Source: GCA-2719315 sp964448645
GTDB lineage: Bacteria > Bacteroidota > Bacteroidia > Flavobacteriales > Flavobacteriaceae
Reading direction: 5' to 3'
DNA length: 11,921 bases
Assembly: GCA_964448645.1 (NCBI GenBank)
Contig: CAYUZY010000062.1
Span: 1-11,921, forward strand
Below the pieces are notes generated by a model. It had not been told where the DNA came from. It was given only the letters and a program-made list of their open reading frames with translations, and made no database searches. Numbering within the stretch: position 1 is the first letter of the stretch; the number at the start of each line of letters is the position of its first letter. Positions 1 to 6,852 of this stretch are shown piece by piece. The position numbers and the translations under genes were made by a program.

Positions 1-277
1 GTAAATTTTCAGATTTTATAATTGAAATAAAAGAGAAAATCAAGAAAAGGCAATAAAAAATAATGATTCTATTTGAAAATAATTGGTTTAAAAATGAAAT
101 AGTTTTTCTTACATACACCAAATAAAAAAATATAATAAGATTAATAATACTAAGCACAAGCCATTGAGGGCCAATCCTATCATGAGCTCCCAAGTTTGGA
201 ATAAAATATATCCCAATACTAATTACAACAAGTATTTTAAATACCAATTGATTAATAAATGTATTAGTATTGTTCAA
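1..277 (-). CDS. O-antigen ligase-like polytopic membrane protein, N-terminal fragment
   Basis: An open frame of 92 codons runs from a TTG codon at 277 off the left edge, so the C-terminal part is missing. The product starts MNNTNTFINQLVFKILVV and has three hydrophobic stretches at about residues 11-28, 40-56 and 71-87, so it is an inner-membrane protein. Between the first two lies PNLGAHDRIGPQWLVLSI. I associate this 'PN..A.D...PQ.LYLSI' pattern with the first loop of large flavobacterial O-antigen ligase/polymerase-like proteins, often fused to TPR repeats. Such proteins join or polymerise surface polysaccharide at the periplasmic face. No ATG exists in this frame before the stop codon upstream. 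A second TTG at 247 (starting MVFKILVV) is the alternative start. The gene follows the terminator of the upstream lipoprotein gene by about 35 nt, so it needs its own promoter, which I could not identify. The membrane topology is seen directly; the family call is from memory and moderate. Confidence 0.55.
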   Translation of the reverse strand, partial: MNNTNTFINQLVFKILVVISIGIYFIPNLGAHDRIGPQWLVLSIINLIIFFYLVYVRKTISFLNQLFSNRIIIFYCLFLIFSFISIIKSENL

Positions 278-312
278 AATATAGAGCGATTTATATTAAT
301 TGTAAAAATAAA

Positions 313-339
313 AAAACCCCCTATAAAATAGGGGGTTTT
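313..339 (-). terminator. Intrinsic terminator of the surface lipoprotein gene
   Basis: A perfect 12-bp inverted repeat (313-324 with 328-339) has a 3-nt loop and a core of five G:C pairs, CCCCCTAT-AAA-ATAGGGGG. On the minus strand it is followed by a T-rich run, as expected for Rho-independent termination. It lies 51 nt after the stop codon at 390. The T4 run on the other side could allow weak termination in the plus direction too, but no plus-strand gene ends here. Confidence 0.9.
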
Positions 340-389
340 AAACTTAATAATTAATTCTTAAAACTTTTAAGAAACAATTATATAATTAA

Positions 390-3245
390 TTAAAGCCAAG
401 CAACTCTAGTTTTCTTAACGTCAGTTGCAGCACCACCAGCTACAGCATCCTCAGCATTTCTAGCATCAGGAGCATCCTCATGGGCAGCTCTCCATGCAGT
501 TTTCTCACCAGCACCAACGCTATTTGCAAGAGCTGATGTAGTTAATTCAGCAACTGTTGCAGAACTTGTAAGAGCAGCTCCAACAAGCTTATTAAGCACA
601 GTTCCAGCAACATTTGATTCTAACATTACAATAATAGCTGTAGATGTTAAATCATTATCAGCAGCTGATCTTGTAGCTCCAATTGTATATTCTACACCCT
701 CTGCAGCATTACCTGTTCCAACAGTTCCACTAGCAGTAACACTCATAGCAACTGTTGTACCAGCACCACCAGAGTGGTCATAACCTCTAACAGTAATTAC
801 ACCAGCATCAGAAGCAGTTACAGTAGCATTAGAAGAAGATGAAGCTGTACCAGCAACACCATACTTAGCTTGCCATGCAGTTGCAACAGCTTGAGCTAAA
901 ACTCCAGTTCCTTGACCAGTTGCAGTTACACTGTTTGAACCAACAGTTAAAGTAACATAATCGTCAGAATCCATGAAGTTAGTAATATTATAACCTGCAA
1001 TAGTTACAGCAGAACTAGCAGCAGTTCTTGCAGCACTAGTAGTATATCTTTCACCTGTTACAGTTCCAGAAGCACCTAATGTAGCACTCAATGTCTCAAT
1101 TGTTACAGTAGTTGACCAATTTCCTCCTGCACTAGCAGTAAGAGTTGCTTCAGTAGCTGTAGCTCTTGTTCCGTGAGCAGTATTAATTATACTAGCTAAA
1201 TCTAGTGTTTGATTTCCAGATAATGCAAGCATATTAATTCCTGTATTAGCAGTATAAGTTTCGCCAGCTCCTCCAGCAAAAATTTCAGTACTATTATTTA
1301 CTAATCTTGTAAGGTTACCAGCAGAAACACCATCAATAACCCAAGCCTTTTTAGCTTTTGTAGCACCACTTCCAGCAGCAGCAGTATTAGGAAGTTGTCT
1401 TAAAATAGTAATATACGCCGCGTTAGTTTGTGCATTAACACCATCAGCTAAAATAAACAACTTATCAGTTGATTCAGCAGAAGCTTCATCAGTAAATGAC
1501 TCCATATTATCCCAGAAAACATGAGCAGTTGTATCAGCATCAGCAGAAATAGCTGTTAAATAAGTCTTTAAAGTGTCCATTCCTGAAGCAGAAGTAAAAG
1601 AACCTCCATCAGTAGCACCAAAATCAGTAACAGCAGGGTCTTCAATAGTATCAACCGCACTAGCATTTAAATCATTGTCATAAATCGCAACAGATGGACT
1701 ACCAGTAGATCCTCCTTTTGTAACACCAGTAAAATTAACAGTAGTCATATCATCATTACCTGTAACAGTAAGATTCTCAAGATTATCAGAAGAACATGTC
1801 AATGAAATTAAAGACGTGTTATCTGTAACAGAAAGAGTTCCATCTGTCCATGTAGTGTCAACAGTTAAGTTTTCCATATCTGTATTACCAGCAAATGTTA
1901 ATCCAGTCATAGAACTACCTGTTAAAGTAACTGTAGTTAAATCTGTGTTTGTTGATAAAGTAACACCAGCTGTAACAGCAGCAGAAATAGTAACATTCGT
2001 TAAATTTCCACAACCAGTCGCACTAACAGAAGCAAAAGCTCCTTTTAAAGTTAAATTGGTAAGGTCAGTAGCGCTAGCAAAAGCAATTGCAGGAGCAACA
2101 GGAGTTGCAGCAGCATTTTTCACACCAGTAATATCTAGTGTTTCAAGATCACTTGCAGCAGACACATTTAAAGAAACAACTGAATTAGAAGTAAATGATA
2201 CTACTCCTTCATCAAGAACAAATCCTGTTGTATTATTGTCTACAGTAGCTGTAGCTACATTTTTAAGAGTAATAGTTCCCTTAGTAAACTTAGTATAATT
2301 AACAGAAGATGGACCTTCAATAGTTAAAGCTAAAGCAGTTTTCTTACCTAAAGCATCAACGTTATCTAAAGCATCTATCTTAATAGTACCTCCCTCATCA
2401 ACTCTTAACGTAAGAGATGCACCAGGGTACCTTTTTAAAGCAGTAAGATGTAAATTAGTAGCTTTATTAAAAGCAATAGTACCAGCTGTATCTGCTCCTG
2501 CTGAGCTTCTAGTATTTAATGTTGTAACACTAGTTAACTTATCAAAAGCGATAACTCTTACTTTACTTTTATAACCATCATTTAGATATACATTAGTTGC
2601 AGATTCCAAATTAGGAAACTGGTATCCAACTCCTTTAGCAGTCAAAGAAGCAACACCTGTTATAGTAGAAAATGTAACTTCTTTTATTGAAGAAGATTGA
2701 GATAAATAACTAAAATCCTTAACTACCGTGTTAATTCTGTCAACAACCGTTTGAATAGAATCAGCATCCATTGTAGTTTCATGAGTAATATATACATTAC
2801 CATTAACAATGTTAAGTTTAGTTCCGAAAGCCAAAGCTGCACTTAACTGACTAGGTGTTGAAATGGTAAGGTCTCCTTGATAAACATTACTGTTATTCAA
2901 CAGTTCTGTTAAATCCGTTTGAGCTGCATCAACATCCGATTGAATAGCCTGAACCTCTTCAGATGAAGCAATTCCATCTATCTGAGCTTCCAGCGTAGCA
3001 ACCGTTTCGTTAATTCCAGCTAGTCCACTTGCAAGAGCTGAATCCACTGTAGAGGCAATAGACCCCGAAAGTGAAGAAACAGTACCTTGAAGCGCTGTAA
3101 GATCAGACTGAACCTTAGACAACCCAGCAACTTGCGAAGCAAGAGCCGTAATCTGGCTATTTAAGTCATCAAACTGATCATCATAATTTTGACAGCTCAC
3201 TATTAAAAGTGCTCCAGCCAAAATACTTAATAAACATTTTTTCAT
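390..3245 (-). CDS. Large Ala/Thr/Ser-rich surface lipoprotein with coiled coil and leucine-rich beta-repeats; function unknown
   Basis: The 951-residue product starts MKKCLLSILAGALLIVSCQN. The lipobox IVSC puts the lipidated Cys at residue 18, and the acidic QNYDDQFDD after it suits Bacteroidota surface-export signals. Residues about 20-118 form a Leu/Val heptad coiled coil. Residues about 120-510 are a beta-solenoid-like region with seven leucine-rich rows at 362-507. The rest is Ala/Thr/Gly/Ser-rich and contains two related segments (about 725-750 with ERYTTSAARTAASS, and 842-862 with VEYTIGATRSAADN). No enzyme motif is visible. The gene is clearly richer in G+C than its neighbours and strongly prefers GCT, GTT, ACT and GGT, which suggests high expression. 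It stands alone, with its own promoter region and terminator. It could be a surface-coat, S-layer-like or adhesin protein; that is inference. I do not recognise a named family. Confidence 0.88.
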   Translation of the reverse strand: MKKCLLSILAGALLIVSCQNYDDQFDDLNSQITALASQVAGLSKVQSDLTALQGTVSSLSGSIASTVDSALASGLAGINETVATLEAQIDGIASSEEVQAIQSDVDAAQTDLTELLNNSNVYQGDLTISTPSQLSAALAFGTKLNIVNGNVYITHETTMDADSIQTVVDRINTVVKDFSYLSQSSSIKEVTFSTITGVASLTAKGVGYQFPNLESATNVYLNDGYKSKVRVIAFDKLTSVTTLNTRSSAGADTAGTIAFNKATNLHLTALKRYPGASLTLRVDEGGTIKIDALDNVDALGKKTALALTIEGPSSVNYTKFTKGTITLKNVATATVDNNTTGFVLDEGVVSFTSNSVVSLNVSAASDLETLDITGVKNAAATPVAPAIAFASATDLTNLTLKGAFASVSATGCGNLTNVTISAAVTAGVTLSTNTDLTTVTLTGSSMTGLTFAGNTDMENLTVDTTWTDGTLSVTDNTSLISLTCSSDNLENLTVTGNDDMTTVNFTGVTKGGSTGSPSVAIYDNDLNASAVDTIEDPAVTDFGATDGGSFTSASGMDTLKTYLTAISADADTTAHVFWDNMESFTDEASAESTDKLFILADGVNAQTNAAYITILRQLPNTAAAGSGATKAKKAWVIDGVSAGNLTRLVNNSTEIFAGGAGETYTANTGINMLALSGNQTLDLASIINTAHGTRATATEATLTASAGGNWSTTVTIETLSATLGASGTVTGERYTTSAARTAASSAVTIAGYNITNFMDSDDYVTLTVGSNSVTATGQGTGVLAQAVATAWQAKYGVAGTASSSSNATVTASDAGVITVRGYDHSGGAGTTVAMSVTASGTVGTGNAAEGVEYTIGATRSAADNDLTSTAIIVMLESNVAGTVLNKLVGAALTSSATVAELTTSALANSVGAGEKTAWRAAHEDAPDARNAEDAVAGGAATDVKKTRVAWL
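1725..2162 (-). repeat. Seven-row leucine-rich beta-repeat inside the surface lipoprotein (residues 362-507)
   Basis: The rows begin SAASDLETLDITG, ASATDLTNLTLKG, TGCGNLTNVTISA, STNTDLTTVTLTG, AGNTDMENLTVDT, TDNTSLISLTCSS and TGNDDMTTVNFTG. After a longer first interval they recur about every 20-22 residues. The shared pattern is [S/T]-x-N-x-[L/M]-x-x-[L/V]-T-[L/I/V]-x-G, which resembles the turns of a BspA-like or receptor-L-domain leucine-rich solenoid. The repeat is much clearer in protein than in DNA, so it is old and not a recent tandem duplication. Confidence 0.75.
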
Positions 3246-3366
3246 TTGATAAAAATTTAATTAAATTAATATTTGTTTGCCTTTTAAGTTTTAATTAGTT
3301 AAAAAATGTCAAAAATCCTAGGAAAATCAACACTTTAAAGCGCATTTACACTTAAAATGCAAAATA

Positions 3367-3384
3367 CATAGTGCAAAGACTATG
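3367..3384. promoter_or_regulatory. 18-bp dyad (6-6-6) overlapping the promoter region
   Basis: CATAGT-GCAAAG-ACTATG is a perfect inverted repeat of 6 bp arms around a 6-bp centre. It lies in the spacer between the divergent lipoprotein and dipeptidase genes and overlaps the -12 half of the sigma-54-like site. It could be an operator, but a 6-bp dyad can also arise by chance in AT-rich DNA. Confidence 0.35.
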
Positions 3385-3388
3385 CCAA
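3372..3388 (-). promoter_or_regulatory. Sigma-54 (RpoN)-like promoter of the surface lipoprotein gene
   Basis: The minus strand reads TTGGCATAGTCTTTGCA. Against the known sigma-54 consensus TTGGCACG-N4-TTGC(A/T) it matches the -24 TTGGCA and the -12 TTGCA, with exactly 10 nt between the GG and GC pairs. The predicted transcript start is near 3361, giving an A/T-rich leader of about 115 nt. A competing reading exists: a Bacteroidota housekeeping promoter with TTTG at 3389-3386 and, 19 nt on, TATTTTG, which is one base short of the TAnnTTTG consensus. Both would serve the same gene. Confidence 0.5.
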
Positions 3389-3458
3389 ACCCCTGTCTTT
3401 ATAATGTTTATTGACTTTTCATTTAAATTTAGGGCCTATATAAATAAGGTTTGTTAAA

Positions 3459-4607
3459 TTGAATAAAAAAATATTTATGAAACCCCTTTTTATATTAATA
3501 AACTTCTTTATAATAATTAGCTGTGTAAATAACTCAAACAATGATTTAATTAATAAAGCTAAGGAAATTCATGAAAGAGTAATAACCCTAGATACTCACA
3601 ATGATATTGATGTCAAAAACTTTAAGAGTACTTATAACTATTCTATAGACACTAAAAATCAGGTAAATCTTCCTAAAATGATTAAGGGAGGACTAGATGT
3701 TTCTTGGTTAATTGTATATACCCAGCAGGGGCCTTTAGATGATAAGGGTTATTTAAAAGCTAAAGAAAATGCTTTATCAAAATTTAATGCTATAAATAGG
3801 TTAGTTTATTTATATGCTCCAGATCAAATTGAAATGGCCAGATCCTCAAAAGAGTTAAAACAAATAATAGAAAAAGGAAAAAAAGTGGCTATGATTGGTA
3901 TAGAAAATGCATTCCCTCTTGGTCTTGACACAGCTAACGTGAAAAAATTCTATGATATGGGAGCTAGATATATGTCTCTAGCTCACAATGGTCATAATCA
4001 ATTTTCAGATTCTAATACAGGTGAATTTGATAACACTAGTTTACATAATGGTATTAGCCAGCTTGGGAAACAGGTCATTGAAAAAATGAACTATTATGGT
4101 ATTATGGTAGATATTTCACACCCCTCAAAAGAAGCTATTCGGCAAATGATTCAACAAACAAAAGCACCTGTAATTGCCTCCCATTCTTCTGCTAGAAATC
4201 TTAGTGATCATCCTAGAAATCTAGATGACGAGCAACTTAAATGGGTTAAAGAAAATGGAGGAGTAGTTCAAGTTGTGGCCTTAGATGAGTTTATAAATAA
4301 AATAAAGCATCAGGCGCATCTTGAAAATCCAAAATTAAATCCACCCGTTGATGTTTCAGATTTTGTGGATCACATAGATTATATTAAAAATCTAATCGGT
4401 ATTGATCATGTAGGGATAAGTTCCGATTTTGATGGAGGAGGAGGAATTAAGGGTTGGCAAGATGCTTCTGAGACCTTTAATGTAACTCTTGAACTAGTAA
4501 AAAGAGGATACTCCGAAAGTGAAATAAGCAAAATTTGGAGTGGAAATTTACTTAGAGTTTTAGATGAAACTGAAAAAGTAGCTAAAACCCTACAAAACAA
4601 TAATTAA
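3459..4607 (+). CDS. Membrane dipeptidase, peptidase family M19 (renal-dipeptidase type), lipoprotein
   Basis: This is a zinc dipeptidase that cleaves short, often non-standard (L,D or D-containing) dipeptides in the envelope. All family M19 metal ligands are visible: H47 and D49 in LDTHNDID, E149 in MIGIENAF, H221 in VDISHPSKEA, H242 in IASHSSARNLSDHPRN, and D323 in VGISSDFDGGG. Their spacing follows that of human renal dipeptidase (H20, D22, E125, H198, H219, D288). The N-terminus is a lipoprotein signal ending IIISC (Cys22). The start is either TTG at 3459, with an AAGG nine bases upstream, or ATG at 3477 (MKPLFILINF), which gives a cleaner signal peptide; both fit. It is divergent from the surface lipoprotein gene. 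Its stop codon overlaps the stop of the convergent carboxypeptidase gene by 4 nt, and there is no terminator hairpin between them. Confidence 0.93.
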   Translation: MNKKIFMKPLFILINFFIIISCVNNSNNDLINKAKEIHERVITLDTHNDIDVKNFKSTYNYSIDTKNQVNLPKMIKGGLDVSWLIVYTQQGPLDDKGYLKAKENALSKFNAINRLVYLYAPDQIEMARSSKELKQIIEKGKKVAMIGIENAFPLGLDTANVKKFYDMGARYMSLAHNGHNQFSDSNTGEFDNTSLHNGISQLGKQVIEKMNYYGIMVDISHPSKEAIRQMIQQTKAPVIASHSSARNLSDHPRNLDDEQLKWVKENGGVVQVVALDEFINKIKHQAHLENPKLNPPVDVSDFVDHIDYIKNLIGIDHVGISSDFDGGGGIKGWQDASETFNVTLELVKRGYSESEISKIWSGNLLRVLDETEKVAKTLQNNN

Positions 4608-5902
4608 AGTTTTTTTCTAAGATAGAATAGCATTTCTCCAATTGCGTTTCTTACATCTGTATTAGAACTTTTATGATGATTTATCATAATAGAAAAAACA
4701 TATCTCTTTTTTGATTTACCAATTAAAAATCCTGATAAATTATGATTGTTTCTTAAGGTTCCTGTCTTTGCGAAAACATAAGGTTCTTTTTTTGATTTAT
4801 AATAATCTTTTATGGTTCCTGAAATTCCTCCAGCTGGAAATAATTTATTAATTCCTTTCCATCCAATTTTTTTGTGGATCTGGTTTAAAAGAGAAATAAG
4901 ATTTCTTGAGGTGATCAGATTATATCTAGACACTCCTGATCCATCAGCCCATATCAAAGTGTCAGGCAAGAAATTGTCCCACTTTTTTTTAAAAAAATCA
5001 ATTGCTTGATTACTATTAAAGCTATTAAATTTGTTTTTACTAATCATTAATAATAAAGATTCAGCTATTAAATTATCACTATCCTGAAGCAGGGCTTTAT
5101 AAAGGTCTTCACTATATTTAGTATATAAAGTCTTCCAATTAAAAATTGAATCCTTTTCATCTTTCATCTTAATCTTTTTCTTTAATGCTTTAGATAACAA
5201 ATTAATAAATACTGAATCTGAAGTGATAAATGGTCTTTGTATGGTGTCATTTATATTCCACTTATTCTCATTTACTTTAAAAATGTTTTTTTCTTCAACT
5301 CTTTTTATTAAAGGCTCTTCTTTATCATAAATTACCTTTAATTTATTTTCAAAAAAATTTGGGAATACTTTAATTTTTGAATCTAAAGAATCTTTATAAA
5401 TTGAAATAACATTTCCATAAATCGGAAACGCACTAATCTCCGAAGAGAAATAATAGTTATAATCATCCCATGACCAGCCCGGACCATATCTTGATATCGT
5501 CTCTTTTGAATTATGATAAACTAGTTTATCCTTATTTTCAAAAAATTTAATAAGAGATTTATCTGAATAGAAAGGATGAAGTAATAATGGAAAGCCTGTA
5601 GATTTAAAATTTAAAATCGTATCGTTTTCAATATAATATTCAACAGAAGGAATACTATCAAAAGTATTAATAGAAGCTAAAAAAGTTAATAGTTTAATAT
5701 TTGAAGCGGGATTCATATACTTGTTTTCATCCTTAGCAATAAACTTTTTTCCAGTATTTAAATCCATAAGACTTATAGCAATATGCGCCCCATTCAAAGC
5801 TTCAATTTTTTTTATTTTTCTTTCAATTCTTTTGTTGTATTTCTGAGAAAAAGAAAAAAAGATATTAAAAAGAAAAAAAGGTATAAGAATGTAAATTTTC
5901 AT
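4604..5902 (-). CDS. dacB: D-alanyl-D-alanine carboxypeptidase/endopeptidase, PBP4 type (peptidase family S13)
   Basis: This penicillin-binding protein trims the terminal D-Ala of peptidoglycan stem peptides and can cut cross-links in the periplasm. The three active-site motifs are present: S67-N-I-K70 (SxxK, nucleophile Ser67), S275-D-N277 (SxN) in DSDNLIAES, and K379-T-G381 in FAKTGTLRNN. DGSGVSRYN at about 320-328 is another typical S13 feature. A signal peptide (MKIYILIPFFLFNIFFSFSQ) precedes it. At 432 residues it is shorter than E. coli PBP4 (477); the SxxK-to-SxN distance is 208 rather than about 244, so the inserted middle domains are reduced. It is the last gene of a three-gene operon, 15 nt after the PqqB-like gene. 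The ATG start is preceded only by an A-rich stretch. Confidence 0.93.
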   Translation of the reverse strand: MKIYILIPFFLFNIFFSFSQKYNKRIERKIKKIEALNGAHIAISLMDLNTGKKFIAKDENKYMNPASNIKLLTFLASINTFDSIPSVEYYIENDTILNFKSTGFPLLLHPFYSDKSLIKFFENKDKLVYHNSKETISRYGPGWSWDDYNYYFSSEISAFPIYGNVISIYKDSLDSKIKVFPNFFENKLKVIYDKEEPLIKRVEEKNIFKVNENKWNINDTIQRPFITSDSVFINLLSKALKKKIKMKDEKDSIFNWKTLYTKYSEDLYKALLQDSDNLIAESLLLMISKNKFNSFNSNQAIDFFKKKWDNFLPDTLIWADGSGVSRYNLITSRNLISLLNQIHKKIGWKGINKLFPAGGISGTIKDYYKSKKEPYVFAKTGTLRNNHNLSGFLIGKSKKRYVFSIMINHHKSSNTDVRNAIGEMLFYLRKKL

Positions 5903-5917
5903 AATTCTATTTTCTGT

Positions 5918-6847
5918 TTACAAACAAAAACTCATTCCAATCTCTGCAATATTAAAGCCAAAATTTATTACTTTTTTATATTCTTTAGTTGAAAAGTCTA
6001 AAAGGGGGTTAGTATGATTCATATGGATTAAATAAACTTTCTTTCTTTCTGAAATAGATAAATCTTTTAATAAACTCATTGTTTCTATTACAAAAGGATG
6101 TGGAATTTCTGAAATATCCCTATTATTTATTTCTTTGTTATCATAAAAAGTTGCATCAATAAAAGCATAATCCACCTTCTTCAAAACTTCAACAAGTGAC
6201 ATATTCCATTTGTCCCACTTATCAATATCAGGTAAAAATAAAGCTGTTTTCTTTCTACCTTTAATATAATACCCAACTGTTTCAGAAAATTCATCTCTAT
6301 GAGGAACTAAAATTGGAATTACAGATAAATTATTATTTAAAACAATATTCTTGTTTTCAATAATTTTATTTAAAACAATATTTTTCTCATTTACTAGCTG
6401 AGACCAAGGCCCATTATTTTTTAAAAAATCAAACATTCTCTTCATAGTAAAAACATCTACTCTTTTGGCCCCTAAAGCCTCTTTTCCTAAATACATTAAA
6501 CCAGAATAATGACCTATATGTGCATGCGTTAAAAAAATTCCTTTAAGATTTAATTCTTTTTTAAAATTATTATTTAATGATCTAATCTGTTCTTCAATAT
6601 CTGGAGTTGCTTCAAATAAAAAGAGGTCATCATAATCTATATCGACTAAGGCCAAAGAAGTTATTAATCTTTGATTTTTTTTTTCTTGAGATAAAAACTT
6701 ACAACATTTTTTTTCACACCCAATATGAGGAGATCCTCCATCTTGAATAGTTCCAATAACATTTAATCTTAAAGAACTTTTTTGACCATTAATAATTTGA
6801 TAAAAAATTAAAGAAAATAATAAAAGATATATCCTAAACTTATTCAC
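5918..6847 (-). CDS. Exported PqqB-like metallo-beta-lactamase-fold protein
   Basis: The 309-residue product resembles PqqB, the metallo-beta-lactamase-fold protein of pyrroloquinoline quinone (PQQ) synthesis. The features seen are IGTIQDGGSPHIGCEKKCC (C44, C48, C49), LTHAHIGHYSGL (H108, H110, H113; the usual HxHxDH Asp is replaced by Ile-Gly, as in PqqB), VPHRDEFSETVGY (H183-E186), LPDIDKW (D207, D209), IDATFYDN (D231), IPHPFV (H250) and HMNHTNPLL (H275, H278). Unlike classical cytosolic PqqB it begins with a signal peptide (RIYLLLFSLIFYQIINGQ), so it should act in the periplasm. The start is GTG, 5 nt after the stop codon of the receptor gene; the two are probably co-transcribed. No pqqA, C, D or E is in the window, so PQQ synthesis itself cannot be claimed. 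The family is clear; the substrate is unknown. Confidence 0.85.
   Translation of the reverse strand: MNKFRIYLLLFSLIFYQIINGQKSSLRLNVIGTIQDGGSPHIGCEKKCCKFLSQEKKNQRLITSLALVDIDYDDLFLFEATPDIEEQIRSLNNNFKKELNLKGIFLTHAHIGHYSGLMYLGKEALGAKRVDVFTMKRMFDFLKNNGPWSQLVNEKNIVLNKIIENKNIVLNNNLSVIPILVPHRDEFSETVGYYIKGRKKTALFLPDIDKWDKWNMSLVEVLKKVDYAFIDATFYDNKEINNRDISEIPHPFVIETMSLLKDLSISERKKVYLIHMNHTNPLLDFSTKEYKKVINFGFNIAEIGMSFCL
6333..6382 (-). repeat. 17-bp exact direct repeat, 11-codon in-frame duplication in the PqqB-like gene
   Basis: TTATTTAAAACAATATT occurs at 6333-6349 and again at 6366-6382. The 33-nt period equals 11 codons, and the product shows KNIVLN at residues 155-160 and 166-171. It looks like a fairly recent in-frame tandem duplication in a variable loop between the HxHxGH and PHRDE motifs. 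Confidence 0.7.
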
Positions 6848-6852
6848 TTGAG

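Noticed and set aside
1816..2298. Plus-strand open frame of 160 codons inside the surface lipoprotein gene
   Set aside because: It is an antisense shadow of Val/Thr/Ala-rich codons; it has no start context, no family motif and lies wholly within a well-supported gene.
3316..3357. TCCTAGGA palindrome (3316-3323) and ACACTT(T)AAA direct repeat (3330-3339, 3348-3357) in the leader of the surface lipoprotein gene
   Set aside because: They are short, imperfect and of a kind expected by chance in AT-rich DNA; there is not enough to call an operator or riboswitch.
3411..3453. Sigma-70-like TTGACT...TATATAAAT and a near TAnnTTTG element before the dipeptidase gene
   Set aside because: The spacing is 20 nt for the first, and the second has an extra base and no correctly spaced -33 TTTG, so neither supports a confident promoter call.
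4406..4600. Minus-strand open frame of 64 codons inside the M19 dipeptidase gene
   Set aside because: It lies opposite the conserved SSDFDGGG region of a clear enzyme and shows no domain or start signal.
4812..5009. Plus-strand open frame of 65 codons inside the PBP4 gene
   Set aside because: It is antisense to the DGSGVSRYN region and has no independent evidence.
5783..5992. Plus-strand open frame of 69 codons spanning the PBP4/PqqB-like junction
   Set aside because: It is a low-complexity Phe/Lys product of AT-rich DNA, antisense to the PBP4 signal peptide and the end of the PqqB-like gene.
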